Below are positions 11,684-22,933 of a DNA stretch of 64,000 bases, one piece after another (within the stretch, counting starts at the first letter, position 1; every line of letters begins with the position of its first letter). Source of the stretch: Ilyonectria destructans. Taxonomy: Eukaryota > Ascomycota > Sordariomycetes > Hypocreales > Nectriaceae. The position numbers and the translations under genes are program-made. The stretch is taken from NCBI GenBank assembly GCA_020740775.1, contig JAHEWK010000002.1, positions 1,116,001 to 1,180,000 of the forward strand, written 5' to 3'. The notes under the pieces were generated by a model, which was not told the DNA's origin, searched no databases, and saw nothing but the letters and a program-made list of their open reading frames with translations.

Positions 11684-14336
11684 ATGGAGAGACACACATG
11701 CGAGATATTTACGCCACAGGAGCGGCCTCGGACTGGCGGGTTACAAGGTGAAACGGAGCGCACTGGGCCGTCTTCCCAGAGCTCATCATTTCACAGCTAC
11801 GGCACCGGGGACCAATTCAACACTCCTGACGGCGCTCAGAATGTCAGCAAAGGCAACGGCCCCCAATTCCCTGGAGCCAAATTCAAAGGACCTGTGTATT
11901 TTGGTAAGAGCGGGTGTTTTCGTCTATACCCTAGAGATTCTTAACTCATCATATCGTCCAGGCACACAAGAACCTGTGCATCCGGTACAAGATTGCTTAA
12001 AATCGCTGGCTTTTCTAGAAATGGTCAGTCGGTTCCACGATATCGATACCGCCGCTCAGGGAACATGCCAGTGGCTACTTCAACACAAAATGTACACAAG
12101 CTGGGTTACTTGTGGTCGAGGCCTGCTCTGGATCAAAGGGAAGCCCGGTTCTGGGAAGTCCACGTTGCTGCGATACGCTCTAAACAAGGCTATGGAGATA
12201 CCTAATACCAGAGAGAACACCTTGGTCCTCTCATTCTTCTTCCACGGCCGTGGCTCTGAACTCCAAAAGACGCGGTTGGGCCTCTTCCGGTCGCTCCTTC
12301 ACCAGCTCCTCTGCCAGGTTCCTGACACACTGCAAGACCTCGTGGCCACTTTCCAACAACGGTGCGACACTGTTGGCCAGCAGGGTGTAAAGTGGCAGTG
12401 GCATCCGCACGAGCTGCAGCGCTTCTTCGAGTCATCGATTCCGAAGGTCTTGAAGACTCGCACAGTCTGGTTGTTCCTCGATGCGTTAGACGAATCTGGC
12501 GAGGACAGTGCGGTCAAGTTAGTCGACGGGTTCCAGTCCTTGATACAGACGCTCCCGACCATCGGCTTGAAACATTTCCACGTCTGCTTCACGTGTCGTC
12601 ACTACCCGATTCTGGAAGTGGATTGTGCACTCCAAATATGCGCAGAGAACGAAAACAGGAAAGATATATCGACGTTCGTTCACTACAAGCTCTCTTCGTT
12701 CTCGTCGGCAATTCCGGACTTGATAACATCACGCGCTCAGGGTGTTTTCCTGTGGGCTTGGCTTGTAGTGAAGCAAGTTCTGAACCTTAACCGAAGGGGT
12801 ATCAAGTTAGATAGAATAGAGGCTGAAGTCCATTTGGTCCCTCAAGAGCTCGACGACTTATACCGCGAACTCATCCGAAACATGGGCCCGGACTCTCTGA
12901 AACTCATCGAATGGATCTGCTTTGCCATGAAGCCCTTGTCACTAGATGAATTGCGATGGGCTATGATCGTCGAGACCGAACGCCCACACAAGTCATTACA
13001 CGAATACCTGAGTGCAGGGGATTACCCATCCAACAACGCCGGGATGAAGAGGCGACTTCAGACGCTGAGCTGCGGCCTTGCCGAAGTCGATTCGGATAGG
13101 AAGATTGTCCAGTTCATCCACCAGTCCGTCAAGGACTTTTTCATCGAGAAGGGCCTATCGGCTCTGAACGGGAGCCCGAGCACCGCCAAACCCGATTTTG
13201 TGGTCGGAATCGCACACTATCGCCTTTCTAGGACCTGCATACGCTACTTGGCGATGGAGGAGATCGGTCGGTCAGCAAGTCACGACGAGCCTTACCACTT
13301 GAGATCCAACTTTCTTTTCCTGCATTACGCCACGACCTCGTGGGTGGCGCACACGAAGCAAAGTGATGCTAGAAGGGTCCCTCAAGAGGATCTTCTGGAA
13401 TATTTCACCGGGCCATCAAACACTCTTGTGGAGCGATGGGTGCGTATATACAGAGCATTAGAGAGATATTCTGACGACTGTCCGCCCGAAGGGACTAGTC
13501 TAGTACACATTATGTCGAGGTATGGAGTGATAGGGGCGTTAGGGACCATTTTGGAAAGGGCGGACCAAATTGGCATTAATATCGACGGCAAAGATTCGTA
13601 TGGCCAGACGCCGCTGTGGTGGGCCGCCACGAAGGGGCATAAGGCCGTTGTGCAGCTGCTCCTCGACCGGGGCGCCCATATCGAGGCCGCGGATAAGGGG
13701 GGCCGGACGCCGCTGTTGTGGGCCGCCGCGAAGGGGCATAAGGCCGTTGTGCGGCTGCTCCTCGACCGGGGCGCCCATATCGAGGCCGCGGATAAGTGGG
13801 GCCGGACGCCGCTGTTGTGGGCCGCCGCGAAGGGGCATGAGGCTGTTGTGCAGCTGCTCCTCAACCGGGGCGCCCATATCGAGGCCGCAGATAAGTGGGG
13901 CCGGACGCCGCTGTTGTGGGCCGTCGCGGAGGGGCATGAGGCCGCTGTGCAGCTGCTCCTCGACCGGGGCGCCTATATTGAGGCTGCAGATGAGTATGGA
14001 GGCCAGACGCTGCTGTCGTGGGCTGCTATGAAGGGGTATGAGGCCGTCGTGCGGCTGCTCCTCGATCGGGGCGCCTATATCGAGGCTGCAGATAAAGACG
14101 GGGGCCAGACGCCGCTATCGTGGGCTGCTATGAAGGGGCATGCGGCCGTCGTGCGGCTGCTCCTCGATCGGGGCGCCTATATCGACGCTGCGGATAGGGG
14201 GGACCGGACACCGCTGTCGTGGGCCGCCGCGGAGGGGCACGAGGCCGTCGTGTGGCTGCTCTTCGACCGGGGCGCTCATATCAAGGCCGCGGGTGACTGG
14301 GGCCGGCCTCCACCCCACCCAACCACCTGCTCCTGA
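11684..14336 (+). CDS. NLR: sigma motif - NACHT - ankyrin repeats
   Basis: Two exons, 11684-11903 and 11962-14336 (intron GTAAGA ... CCAG), encode 864 residues. Exon 1 encodes a short leader plus the sigma motif (residues 36-73: GTGDQFNTP, GNGPQFPGA, GPVYF) and stops right after it. The NACHT module follows: the TCQWLL pre-NACHT stretch, Walker A GKPGSGKST at 133-141, Walker B VWLFLDALDE near 242-251, then the winged-helix part. Residues 621 to the end are ankyrin repeats of 33-34 residues, seven complete and one cut short. The unspliced reading is also open, giving a misleading 925-codon frame without the motif. The architecture is that of fungal STAND/NLR receptors in het-s/NWD2- and SesA/SesB-type amyloid pathways. 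Expected role: ligand sensing by the ankyrins, ATP-dependent oligomerisation, then amyloid seeding of the two neighbouring effectors. The array ends abruptly, so the C terminus may be truncated. Confidence 0.88.
13602..14333 (+). repeat. near-identical 99/102-bp ankyrin-coding tandem repeats
   Basis: Units start at 13602, 13701, 13800, 13899, 14001, 14103, 14202 and 14301 (99 bp, or 102 bp where an extra Gly codon occurs). The eighth diverges after about two codons. Differences concentrate at a few codons (AAAKGH/AVAEGH, VVQ/VVR/VVW, GAH/GAY, LLW/LSW). Such high internal identity is known for fungal NLR repeat domains that vary by unit exchange. Confidence 0.92.
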
Positions 14337-16070
14337 ACCCTGTTTATAAACCTGCTTATTTCCAGCAGGTAGAACCTACTAGAAACTACTTGAGAAATTC
14401 ATTTCGAATGTTGGAGACATTCATTCGTAATTCAAGTCGATTAGCTTCCCTCACTGTTGGTCCCATTTCGCCATTGACATATGCAATCACCCAGCGTCAC
14501 GAGCGGTGCCTCAGGATATTCGATTAGGAAACGTCTCACTGTGTTTGTGCGCTGAAATTTGCCGGCAACGTCCGGGCCGCTGAGCGTTGACGTCTTGAAT
14601 ATCCTGGCTGATTAAGTATGGCTGCGTCTTCTCAAAATGGTCTGATATGACATCCGTATGCTTCTAAAAGCACTTAGCTTTGAGTTGTAGCGAAGTAGCC
14701 TCCATGTGTTTTCAGTTTCCTCTTCGTCCCTTGACACCCTGGTAACAGCGCTTGCCTTTCCCCCGATCCCGTAGGCTAGTGCGCTATATAGCCACAGAGA
14801 AACGGAGCTACGAGACGGTATATTTTCAGCCGTTCTGCTCTCTTGCAGGTCTTGAGACGTGCTTCGTTCTGCCTGGGCATTCTTGCTCGGCACGTCCCCC
14901 ACGTTCATCTGCCCAGGAATTGGCCAAAAGCGTCTCAATGGTCATACCTCGATATGCCAGGCTTGTTCGCGGAAACAGATCCGATGCTAAACAGCCAGTC
15001 GCTTGTCCACGACACGATCAGGCTCAACTGGATGGGAATCCGCGCCAGTAGCAGCGAACCTCTTCCCCCGACCTGTATGTTGCCGTTATTCCCGCCTTTA
15101 CTATCGACGATGTTGAGGGTGCAAAAGCCCACGCGTTGCCATATCCGCCTAAAATATTCGACGACGGTCGAGCGCTCTTTCGCAGGAGAATATGATGGCG
15201 AATGTAGTTAAGAAGTGAAGTTGAACATAATCAAGTAAGGCTCTCCTTGGTTGTGGAGGATTGAGGTCGGAGAGAGACCGTTGGTCATCCTTCTGGAGAG
15301 TCAGCTGCAAGCCGTCATGGTCGATCGTCTTGATTAGGCGACGTGCGCTGGAATTGATCCGATCTGGCAGCTCAAGGATCATCGCTCGCGTGCTCGTGCT
15401 CCTGTATCTCCTCCAGAGTATCGTCAACGCCGCCTGTCCTTATTGGAGAAAGACATATTGTATAGCAGCTTGATTCAACGCACCATTGAATGATAGTCAA
15501 TTCAGGATGTTGGAGAAGTCGATGGTCAAAAGCGCTCGCGAGGGAGTTTTCTTTGAAGAGAAGAACGAAGCGTTCGACGAGCTGACGAGGACGCAAAGCG
15601 ATGCATTCAAGACACGCGTTCAAACTACGCAACCACAGCGACGTGACGGAGAAGCCAATCAAGTGCAGCGATGCGCAACAGCATTAAATTGATTACATCT
15701 AAGCCTCAGGCCAAGAGCTGCGTGGATGTATGGCTCGCCTTGAAGGTTGGGGCGGGTGAGCCAGCTCTGGCGAAGCTCCCCCGGCTCCGCTGAGTCGCGC
15801 GATTGGCTGGGCCACGAGAGCAAAATGCGCATCTTCACGGTAACTCCCCGCCCCCACCGGCGACGATGCGGGGCAGGTGGGTGCCGTTCGGCTCCGTTCC
15901 GTCGGTTCGGTTCAGATCGACTCGGCAGGACGACTCAGTCGGCTATGGTAAACTTTTTGGGCTTGGACGATTCAAAAAGGATTGATGAAACTGAAGCCCT
16001 CGCTTTTAAATATTACCTGGGATGATTAGGTCAATTCATCTCTCTCACGTTTCTCTATAGCTATTATACA
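14337..16070. other. intergenic, no resolved gene
   Basis: Several medium ORFs overlap on both strands. The minus strand between 15700 and 14900 has protein-like stretches (for example RINSSARRLIKTIDHDGLQL near 15330) broken between frames, so a decayed or multi-exon gene cannot be excluded. I could not assign a family or build a model. Confidence 0.35.
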
Positions 16071-17369
16071 ATGGGTAGCCAACCTGAGATGCACGTCATC
16101 ATTGTCGGGGGCGGTATTGCCGGCCTCGCAACGGTAACCTATCGACTCCTGGCATACACAGATTGCGAGAAACTAAGCTAACATGTAAAGGCCATTGCCC
16201 TCCGATCTCCCAACCGCAGAATCACCATCCTTGAACGCTCGCGCATGGTCCGCGAAGTCGGCGCGCTGCTCTCCCTGCAACCCAATGCCACCAAGATCAT
16301 CGACAAATGGGGCATCGACTCGTTCCTCGCCGCCGCCGAGCCCATGCCCGACCGAGCGTTTCGCATGTTCAATACGGACGGAAAGCTCGTGCGGGAGATG
16401 AACCTGGACAAGAAGCAGTTTGGAGCCGACAGAGTCATGTACCACCGTCAGGATCTGTCGTTGTCTCTCAAGAATGCGGCCATCAGTCCCGACTCGCCGG
16501 GCAACCCAGCTGAGATTCGAACTTCAAGCCAGGTGGTCAATGTGGACTGCGAGGAAGGAATTGTGACATTGGAGAGCGGCGAGACTATTACGGGAGATGT
16601 AATCATCGGCGCGGACGGCGTCCACAGCGCCGTTCGGACAGCAGTCCTGGGCAAAGAGCAGAAGGCCATCCCGACGGGCATCTCTGCATACCGGATGCTG
16701 ATCCCCACCGAGAAACTGGGCAACCTGTCCGCTCCAAAGAAGCTTATTGACCCGCTGGACCCGTCGACGACGATGATCATCGGCCACGACCGGCGGGTAA
16801 TCATGGGCCCCGGCCGCGGAGCCAAGATGTACGGCATCGTCGCGCTAGTGCCGGACGAGAAGATGGCCGAGAGCAGCTCGAGCGACAGCTGGGTCGAGGC
16901 CGGCAGCATGGAGAAGCTACGCGAGGCCTACGCCGACTTCCCGGCCTGGCTGCACGAGATCTTCGCCGCGGCGCCGGACCTCGGGCTCTGGCAGCTGCGC
17001 GACATCAATCCGCTGCCGCGCTGGGTCCGCGGCCGCACCATCCTGATCGGCGACGCGGCGCACGCGATGCTCCCGACGCAGGGCCAGGGCGCGTCGCAGA
17101 GCATCGAGGACGCCGAGGCGCTGCGGGCGTTCCTGGGGGCGTCGCCGACCAAGAGCGATGTGCAGGCGGCGCTGGAGCGGGTGTTTGCGGTGCGCCGGGA
17201 GCGGGCGGCCCTGATTCAGAAGTATAGCCGTGAGCAGGCCAAGCCGGGGACGGATGCGGCGAGCAAGGAGGTCAAGTTGGATCCGGGCCAGTTCATGAAG
17301 TACAACTGCGACTATGAGGGAGCGGCGGACTGGGAGGAGAGACAGAAGCGCGGGGAGGCGACAGTTTGA
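16071..17369 (+). CDS. FAD-dependent monooxygenase (salicylate hydroxylase-like)
   Basis: Two exons, 16071-16133 and 16191-17369, phase-0 intron, 413 residues. The tiny first exon encodes the dinucleotide-binding start VIIVGGGIAGLAT (GxGxxG at residues 13-18). Further flavoprotein marks are the ERS/REVGALLSLQPNA region, the DG motif IGADGVHSAVR, and the GD motif ILIGDAAHAMLPTQGQGA that binds the FAD ribityl chain. This is the class A aromatic hydroxylase family, which uses NAD(P)H and O2 to hydroxylate phenolic or polyketide-derived rings. No N-terminal signal or membrane segment is seen. The substrate cannot be told from sequence. It stands alone, not in an evident biosynthetic cluster. GC content of the 3' half is high. 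Confidence 0.88.
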
Positions 17370-19481
17370 TGAAGTGGCTGCTCATATATTATGCTAGGAA
17401 ATTTATGTTGATGAGAAGTAATGTGTCGTCTACTTAAGCCTTGGGTATGTTATATATCCAGTGGACCCAGTTTTGCAGATCATGAAGATATTTTGAGTCG
17501 TGTCCACGTCTGAGAACGACGACAAAAGACACTGGGCCCGAGTTCTCCTCCTGCATAATCATGGAGTCTTGCGGACTCGGCAAGGTGAGAACCTAATTTG
17601 AAAGGAACTCCAACGTCGGATTCTGATCTGAAAGCCGATGTCCAAGTGTGAGTGGTAGTGAGGTGCAGATGGGTCCGGACCAATACAGCGAGAGCCAGTC
17701 ACCAAAGCTCTGTGGTAAAGTAGCTTTATTACATGCATGCGCAACCAGACGCCATGCCGAGAAAACTAGGAGGTGGCAGTGCGATTGTTGGCGAGGCTGT
17801 CTTTCGAGCCTAATAACCAATAAACAACGTGATCTGTGTTGCCTCCACACGCCTGGCATTTGCTCGTCTCTCGAATGGGTTCGCCCGAGGCATTTGGCGT
17901 GTCTGTCTCAACCTTGAAATATGGTCAGGCACCGACAATCCAACAATCCAGAAACACTCACCCAAATGGCCGGGAATTCAGGTATTCATTCCAGTTGAAA
18001 GCGGGTGCTTGGTGTGGTGACATTTTTAGATAAGCCGGGGTCTCTGCCTCAATAGCTGAAGCCAGATCGACATGGCCTTGTGACCGCAGCTGAGAAATCC
18101 GACTGCGGATGAGGCTCTGAGGAGTGGAGAGGCCTCCCGAGGTAAGGATCGCCTTTTGAAGCCTTTTACGTTAAATATTGCGCGAGCATCCCACGGCGTT
18201 TGCGGCTTGGGGGGGATGACAACATGATGATGCGCTGCCGCCCCGGTGGCTTCGAGCGTGTCCCTATCACAAAGGTCGCCGTTTGGGATCGGAGAATTTG
18301 GCCACTGGACATTAAGGCGCTAGACATTAACGCGATGAACAAGTAAAACTAATACGAAAAACGCTTCCAATGGGAAACTCGGCTCGAGACAGGACGCGAA
18401 GACAGTCGAGAGAGCGTCCAACACGGCATGGCGATGCCGATACCTGGCCACTGAGGGTGACTGGGTGACTGACCAAGTGAAACTCGACTGCCGGGGGTCT
18501 CCAGCTCCGTCGCGCCACTGACTCTAGGGCCACCTCATCCCGCCGGGCACCAATCGCGGCAGCCCTACGGCGCCTCGCAGGGGCAGTGCCGGCCAAGGCG
18601 TTCCGCTAATGCAGCCCCAACAGGCCACCCGCAGGCCTCAGCTGCCGGCGACCCAGAGTCCTAGTTGAGTTGTGATGGCCCCTACAGGACGGCTGGACGG
18701 CTGGTCCAGGGCCTGAGCGGGCTAGGAGGGGCTGTCGATTGGCTGGTGCGCGGATCAGTGGGCACTGCCAGCATTTTCGCATCGGTCTGTTTGGGGAGAC
18801 TTTGCTTTGCTTTGCCGGTGTTGTTCTTGGCTCTGTGTCTGAGCCTCCTGCGAGTCCCTCGACGGCATCGTGGTTGGATCATGGTGGTCCTGGCCCGCCT
18901 TTCCTGTGCCTCCCTCGATGGAGCTGGATGGATGGAGCTGTGCTGGAGCTCGCCGGGGCTGAAAGTCTGCCGCCCGTCGCAATACCTTAATGTTGGAATG
19001 GGGCATCTGGATGATCTGGTTGGGCGCAAAGGCGAGGGCGCCAGGTCATTGCTTGTAGCAATTAGGTATTATACCGGTCGGTGTGCCTCACGTTGATCCC
19101 CGTCCAGGTCTAAAATTGGCACATCCCTCCTTCCCACTCATGTGGTCCGCCTGAGCTCTTGTTTGTCTCTCCTTCCCTCCAGCTGCTGTGCTGTGGCTTG
19201 CATTCTTCCAACGTTCCTTCCACCCTCGCCAGGTGGATGAGCTTCGACTTTTCATTCCCTGGACACTGCCGTTGTCCGTGTGGCCCTCACTGAAGTCCTC
19301 CTTGTCTGTGCCATCTGTGCCCTGCGGTGAACGAGCGACCACTGCATTCGCCGTGTCATCGCGGAGCCTCGCCATCGTCACCAACACTCGACTTTGATCA
19401 ATTGGGCATTTCCCGACGACACCAAGACTAACGTCGCATTGCTCTCCTTCTTACCGCTTCGTCACTACCTCAGTCACCGCC
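17370..19481. other. long intergenic region
   Basis: Contains only short overlapping ORFs on both strands without recognisable domains. The final 350 bases are rich in pyrimidines and short TCC/CTT runs, consistent with a promoter and leader for the gene starting at 19482. Confidence 0.45.
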
Positions 19482-20980
19482 ATGGTGGTGTTCCGATTGT
19501 TTGAGCGATACTACATCGCCCATGACGCCCTCATGCTTCTGACCTTTATTCCCTGCCTCATCGTCTTCTTATGTGCGCTCTGCCTTGCCCGCCATCGCAA
19601 GGATCCCGCTCGAACAGCCTTTTCATATCTAAAGGGCGCATTTGCCTTCTTAACACTGTTAGTCGCGGCCCCCGTCCTTTCTTGTCGTCTCGTGGCGTAT
19701 CGCATCGTACCATGTTGTGTTGCGTACGTGAAAATCAAGGCGTTCTCGCGCTGACCATAAACTGCAGCTTCATTTTCCTTGACTTTTGCGGCTACGGTCT
19801 CGCCTTCGCGGCCGCCCGCATTCAATATGACTTGGAATATGAAGTCACCTCCGACCTCACGAGAGCCATCGATCTCGCTCAGTACAATACCTTCACCGTC
19901 TCCCGGCTTTGCGAAGCCATCGCTGATATCCTTGTCTTCCTGATGCTGCTCCGTCTTGGCACTGGGGTCGTCATGGTCCATGTGGGCAAAGCAGGAAAGC
20001 TCGACAGGATCACCAAGCTTGCCTCATATGGTATTGCCTCGGTGCTCCTTATCATTGCCCTCGCCCAGTTTGGCCTCCGCCTTCACTTCTACAACGAGAT
20101 CTTTGCCCAGAACCGATCGTCGACTTACTCGGCCACCAGCAAGTTGATTGACCAATTCAATACCTCTCGTCAGCTCGACTTCTCCTTTCGCGTGCTGGTA
20201 TTCGTCTTGGCCGTAGCTATCGTTGCGCAATCTGTCATGGTTAAGATGCAGACGCGTTCCGAAACGCGATTATCTCTTGTACGCTTCATCTCACATGTCT
20301 TGTACTCGCGGCGATACTAATATTTCAATTAGTCCTCCAACATCTTTATCGCAAGTGCAGCACTGTGGCTCCTGCGGACCGTATATGGGATGGCTTCCAT
20401 GGCGTCAGCATATAATCTAAGTGACGCGCGACGCGACCCATATTACGAGAGCTACTATGATGTCCTCGATGTCATCTTCGGTGTCTGGCCCCTGTTCATT
20501 CTCCTTTGCCTTGTGTTCACACTTGGCTCTAAGAAGAACAACGGGCTCTGGTCTACTGAGCAACCTTTCATGACAGATGGCTCAGGTGACCAGGTGACAC
20601 CATGGGGCTATAGCTACAATTCACAAACCATAGCTCCACCCATGGTACATCAGCAACAGCAGTCACCTCCGATGCGACACGAGTTAATTCAACCTGTACC
20701 GCCGCCCCAGAACCAGCAGGGTACCTATTATGCTCCGCCGAACCAGTACATTTCGCCTTCCCAACATGAAACCTACCCGCAGTACGCCCATCAGCAACCG
20801 CAGCAGCAGCAGCAGCAGTACCAGCCGCAATACCAGCAACAGCAACAGCACTATAGCACTCAAAGCCCAGTCTCCCAAACAAGATCGCCCCCGCCCCATG
20901 AGGATGCTATGGGACTGAACCACCAGGCGGATGGAACACCCCCCCAGACCATCCCTCAGCCGTATTATGAAAAGGCATAG
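19482..20980 (+). CDS. seven-transmembrane fungal protein with Gln/Pro-rich tail
   Basis: Three exons, 19482-19657, 19768-20278 and 20333-20980, encode 444 residues. The first intron uses GTTAGT ... GCAG and restores frame with a Leu codon. The second uses GTACGC, a CTAAT branch and TTAG. Hydrophobic stretches predict seven helices: around LTFIPCLIVFLCALCLA, FAFLTLFIFLDFCGY, ADILVFLMLLRLG, IASVLLIIALAQFGL, RVLVFVLAVAIVAQS, FIASAALWLLRTVYG and FGVWPLFILLCLVFTLG. The last 160 residues are a cytosol-like tail full of QQQ, PP and Tyr. This resembles the fungal receptor-like integral membrane proteins of unknown function (RTA1- or Pth11-like in layout, but without their hallmark CFEM domain). Start context is CACCGCCATGG. 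No ligand or pathway can be named. Confidence 0.82.
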
Positions 20981-21493
20981 GAGCTGATGAATTTACGGAG
21001 AAAATATTATTGGAGTTGATAACATTACTGGTCTGATTCGGAAGCTTAGGGAGGACAGGGCATTTGCATGCGCAGTATGATACCATCTTTATTGAACCTG
21101 CTTGTTCCTCAACGAATGGTCGATCTACACGAATGGTGTGTGCCCCCATATGGAATGATTCTGAAATGCGGAGAATCCCTAGCCACACGTACGACAATAT
21201 TTGCACATCTATAATTCATGTCGAAACTCAAACGCGATTGCAATAATTGAATATAAGAAAGTATAAAATAAGAATACAAATACAAATAAATTGATACTCA
21301 TCCGTAAGGTTTCTTTCTAATTATCCTTGTTTAATTTATCCAATGGAACCTATATGAGAGTGTAGTAATATTTGATCTATATTGTCTATGTAGCCATGTT
21401 GATATGAACTCGTTTATTCCACATCCTCTGAGAACTCGGGCGGAGCCACGAATGGCCCAGCCTCACCCATGGTGCCGTTCACATATCTTCACC
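20981..21493. other. intergenic, converging 3' ends
   Basis: 3' regions of the 7-TM gene (+) and the hotdog thioesterase gene (-). AT-rich at 21000-21400 with AATAAA-like strings. No gene. Confidence 0.5.
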
Positions 21494-22373
21494 TTAGTTA
21501 GCAAATACCCTAGCGTTGGAGGGAACAACATACTTCGTGTGACTTCCTCGAGCAGCCAACTGTCCCTTGCTATTGGTAAAGGTCACGGTAGTATACGCCA
21601 GGGTCTTGCCGACTGCATCTGGTCAGTGCACATTTTAGGAATCGAGGTTTCAGGCGTTCACATACTCTTGTCGCAAATGGCTGTTCCCTTCAAAGTGTCG
21701 CCTACGCGTCCGCCGGCACTGAGATACGAGACTTTGCTTCGTCAGAATACAGCAACCAATGCAGTGAGAGAGAAGAAATACCATTCAGATCGGTTGACAC
21801 GCCAGTTGCGAAACGGCCAGTTGAGGCTACGGCAAGAGAGCCACCGAGGTCGACCATGCTCGCGATGGTGCCGCCATGGATTATCTTGAGTCGGTTCTGA
21901 AGATAGGTCAGAGGGATTGAACAGACGGCCCAGAGGTGGGATTCAGGGTGATAGCGACTGACTGTATGGTCTTTGTGGATGTCAAGCTCAAAGTCGACTC
22001 TGCCCTCAGTTGCGCTTAGGACCCGGAACTATGGAGTTGATGGTCAGGAAAGCAAAACAGTTTTGAGGTGAAAGATCTCATACATGTGTTCCCAGCAATC
22101 TATGAGGAGAGGCTGGTCAGCATATCTACCCGCATGGTTCAATTCCTTGGGAAGCCTCAATTGATTGCCAGGATAAAAGAAGCAATCCATGATAACGTAC
22201 CTCGGCTCCAGACCGGACTCTGCCATAAATGACCGTGACACCTATACACAGGCGGGTCAGTTTCATCAGTCACGATATTTGAGTGAAATCGAGGCAAGGC
22301 AATGTAATGAGCAAAGATCGGAGAGGTGACGAACCGCCTTGACGAACTGCGTGGGGTTGAGCTTCTTGGCCAT
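21494..22373 (-). CDS. hotdog-fold thioesterase (Them/PaaI-like), seven exons
   Basis: Built from the minus strand: exons 22373-22335, 22241-22201, 22099-22084 (16 nt), 22028-21963, 21896-21782, 21731-21666 and 21612-21494, total 462 nt, 153 residues. All six introns are GT...AG, and the frame closes only if the 16-nt exon (flanked by CATAG and GTATGA) is included. The core reads NRLKIIHGGTIASMVDLGG, then STGRFATGVSTDLN and AGGRVGDTLKG, then GKTLAYTTVTF and RGSHTKYV. This is the acyl-CoA thioesterase 13/PaaI-like hotdog family: the HGG loop with downstream Asp in MVDLGG forms the active-site region, and the enzyme hydrolyses acyl-CoA thioesters as a dimer or tetramer. The C-terminal end after KYV (stop TAA at 21496) is the least certain part. 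Divergent from TFB2. Confidence 0.83.
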
Positions 22374-22933
22374 GATTGATAGCGATTGCTGCCTTGTGGG
22401 TTGAGTTCTCTAACTTCATCCGTGTTCTCTGCAAGGCCCGAGTTATGATTTGAGTGCAATCCTTCAACTCCGCGGCTTCAGTCCGTGATAGCCTAGGCAC
22501 TCGCTAAGCCGCCTGGATGAATATCCGGGGAAGCACGGAATATTAGCGCGGCCGAAGCTCCACTTTCGGCGTTTCCTTTGCCGTGGTATCTGGGACGCTG
22601 ACCCAAGAGCGCGCGCCGAGACTGACGTAAGTACCCGGATATTTTCCGACACGTCTTTGGCTCTAGCTTAGTAGCACCGTGCCTTGAGCTGCAGCCTCTT
22701 TTTTGAAAGAGATTCATTCACGAGACGAACCTCGACAACCTTTGACGACTTTCCTCCCCACGAATTCAAAGTTCCTCCCATCGCTGTGTACGACGCGTCA
22801 ACATTCGAATTCCACTTCACATTTGCTCCCCGCCGGTCGGACACTCTCTCCTCTTCTCCTTCTGCTATCATGAGATAGCTCCCCTCGACTTCACTGACTG
22901 ACTGATTGCGCCGCGCGCCCTCGGTTGCCCAAC
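22374..22933. promoter_or_regulatory. divergent promoter between thioesterase and TFB2
   Basis: 560 bp between two divergent start codons, with CT-rich leader sequence at 22720-22870 on the TFB2 side. No specific elements identified. Confidence 0.5.

Noticed and set aside
11559..11961. Unspliced N-terminal extension of the NLR (925-codon frame)
   Set aside because: The alternative frame lacks the sigma motif and looks random. The spliced model gives a motif matching the neighbouring effectors and a normal intron. It remains possible only as an isoform.
18665..19096. 143-codon plus-strand ORF upstream of the 7-TM gene
   Set aside because: Contains no domain, sits in the promoter/leader zone and overlaps an equally long minus-strand ORF. 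Most likely non-coding.
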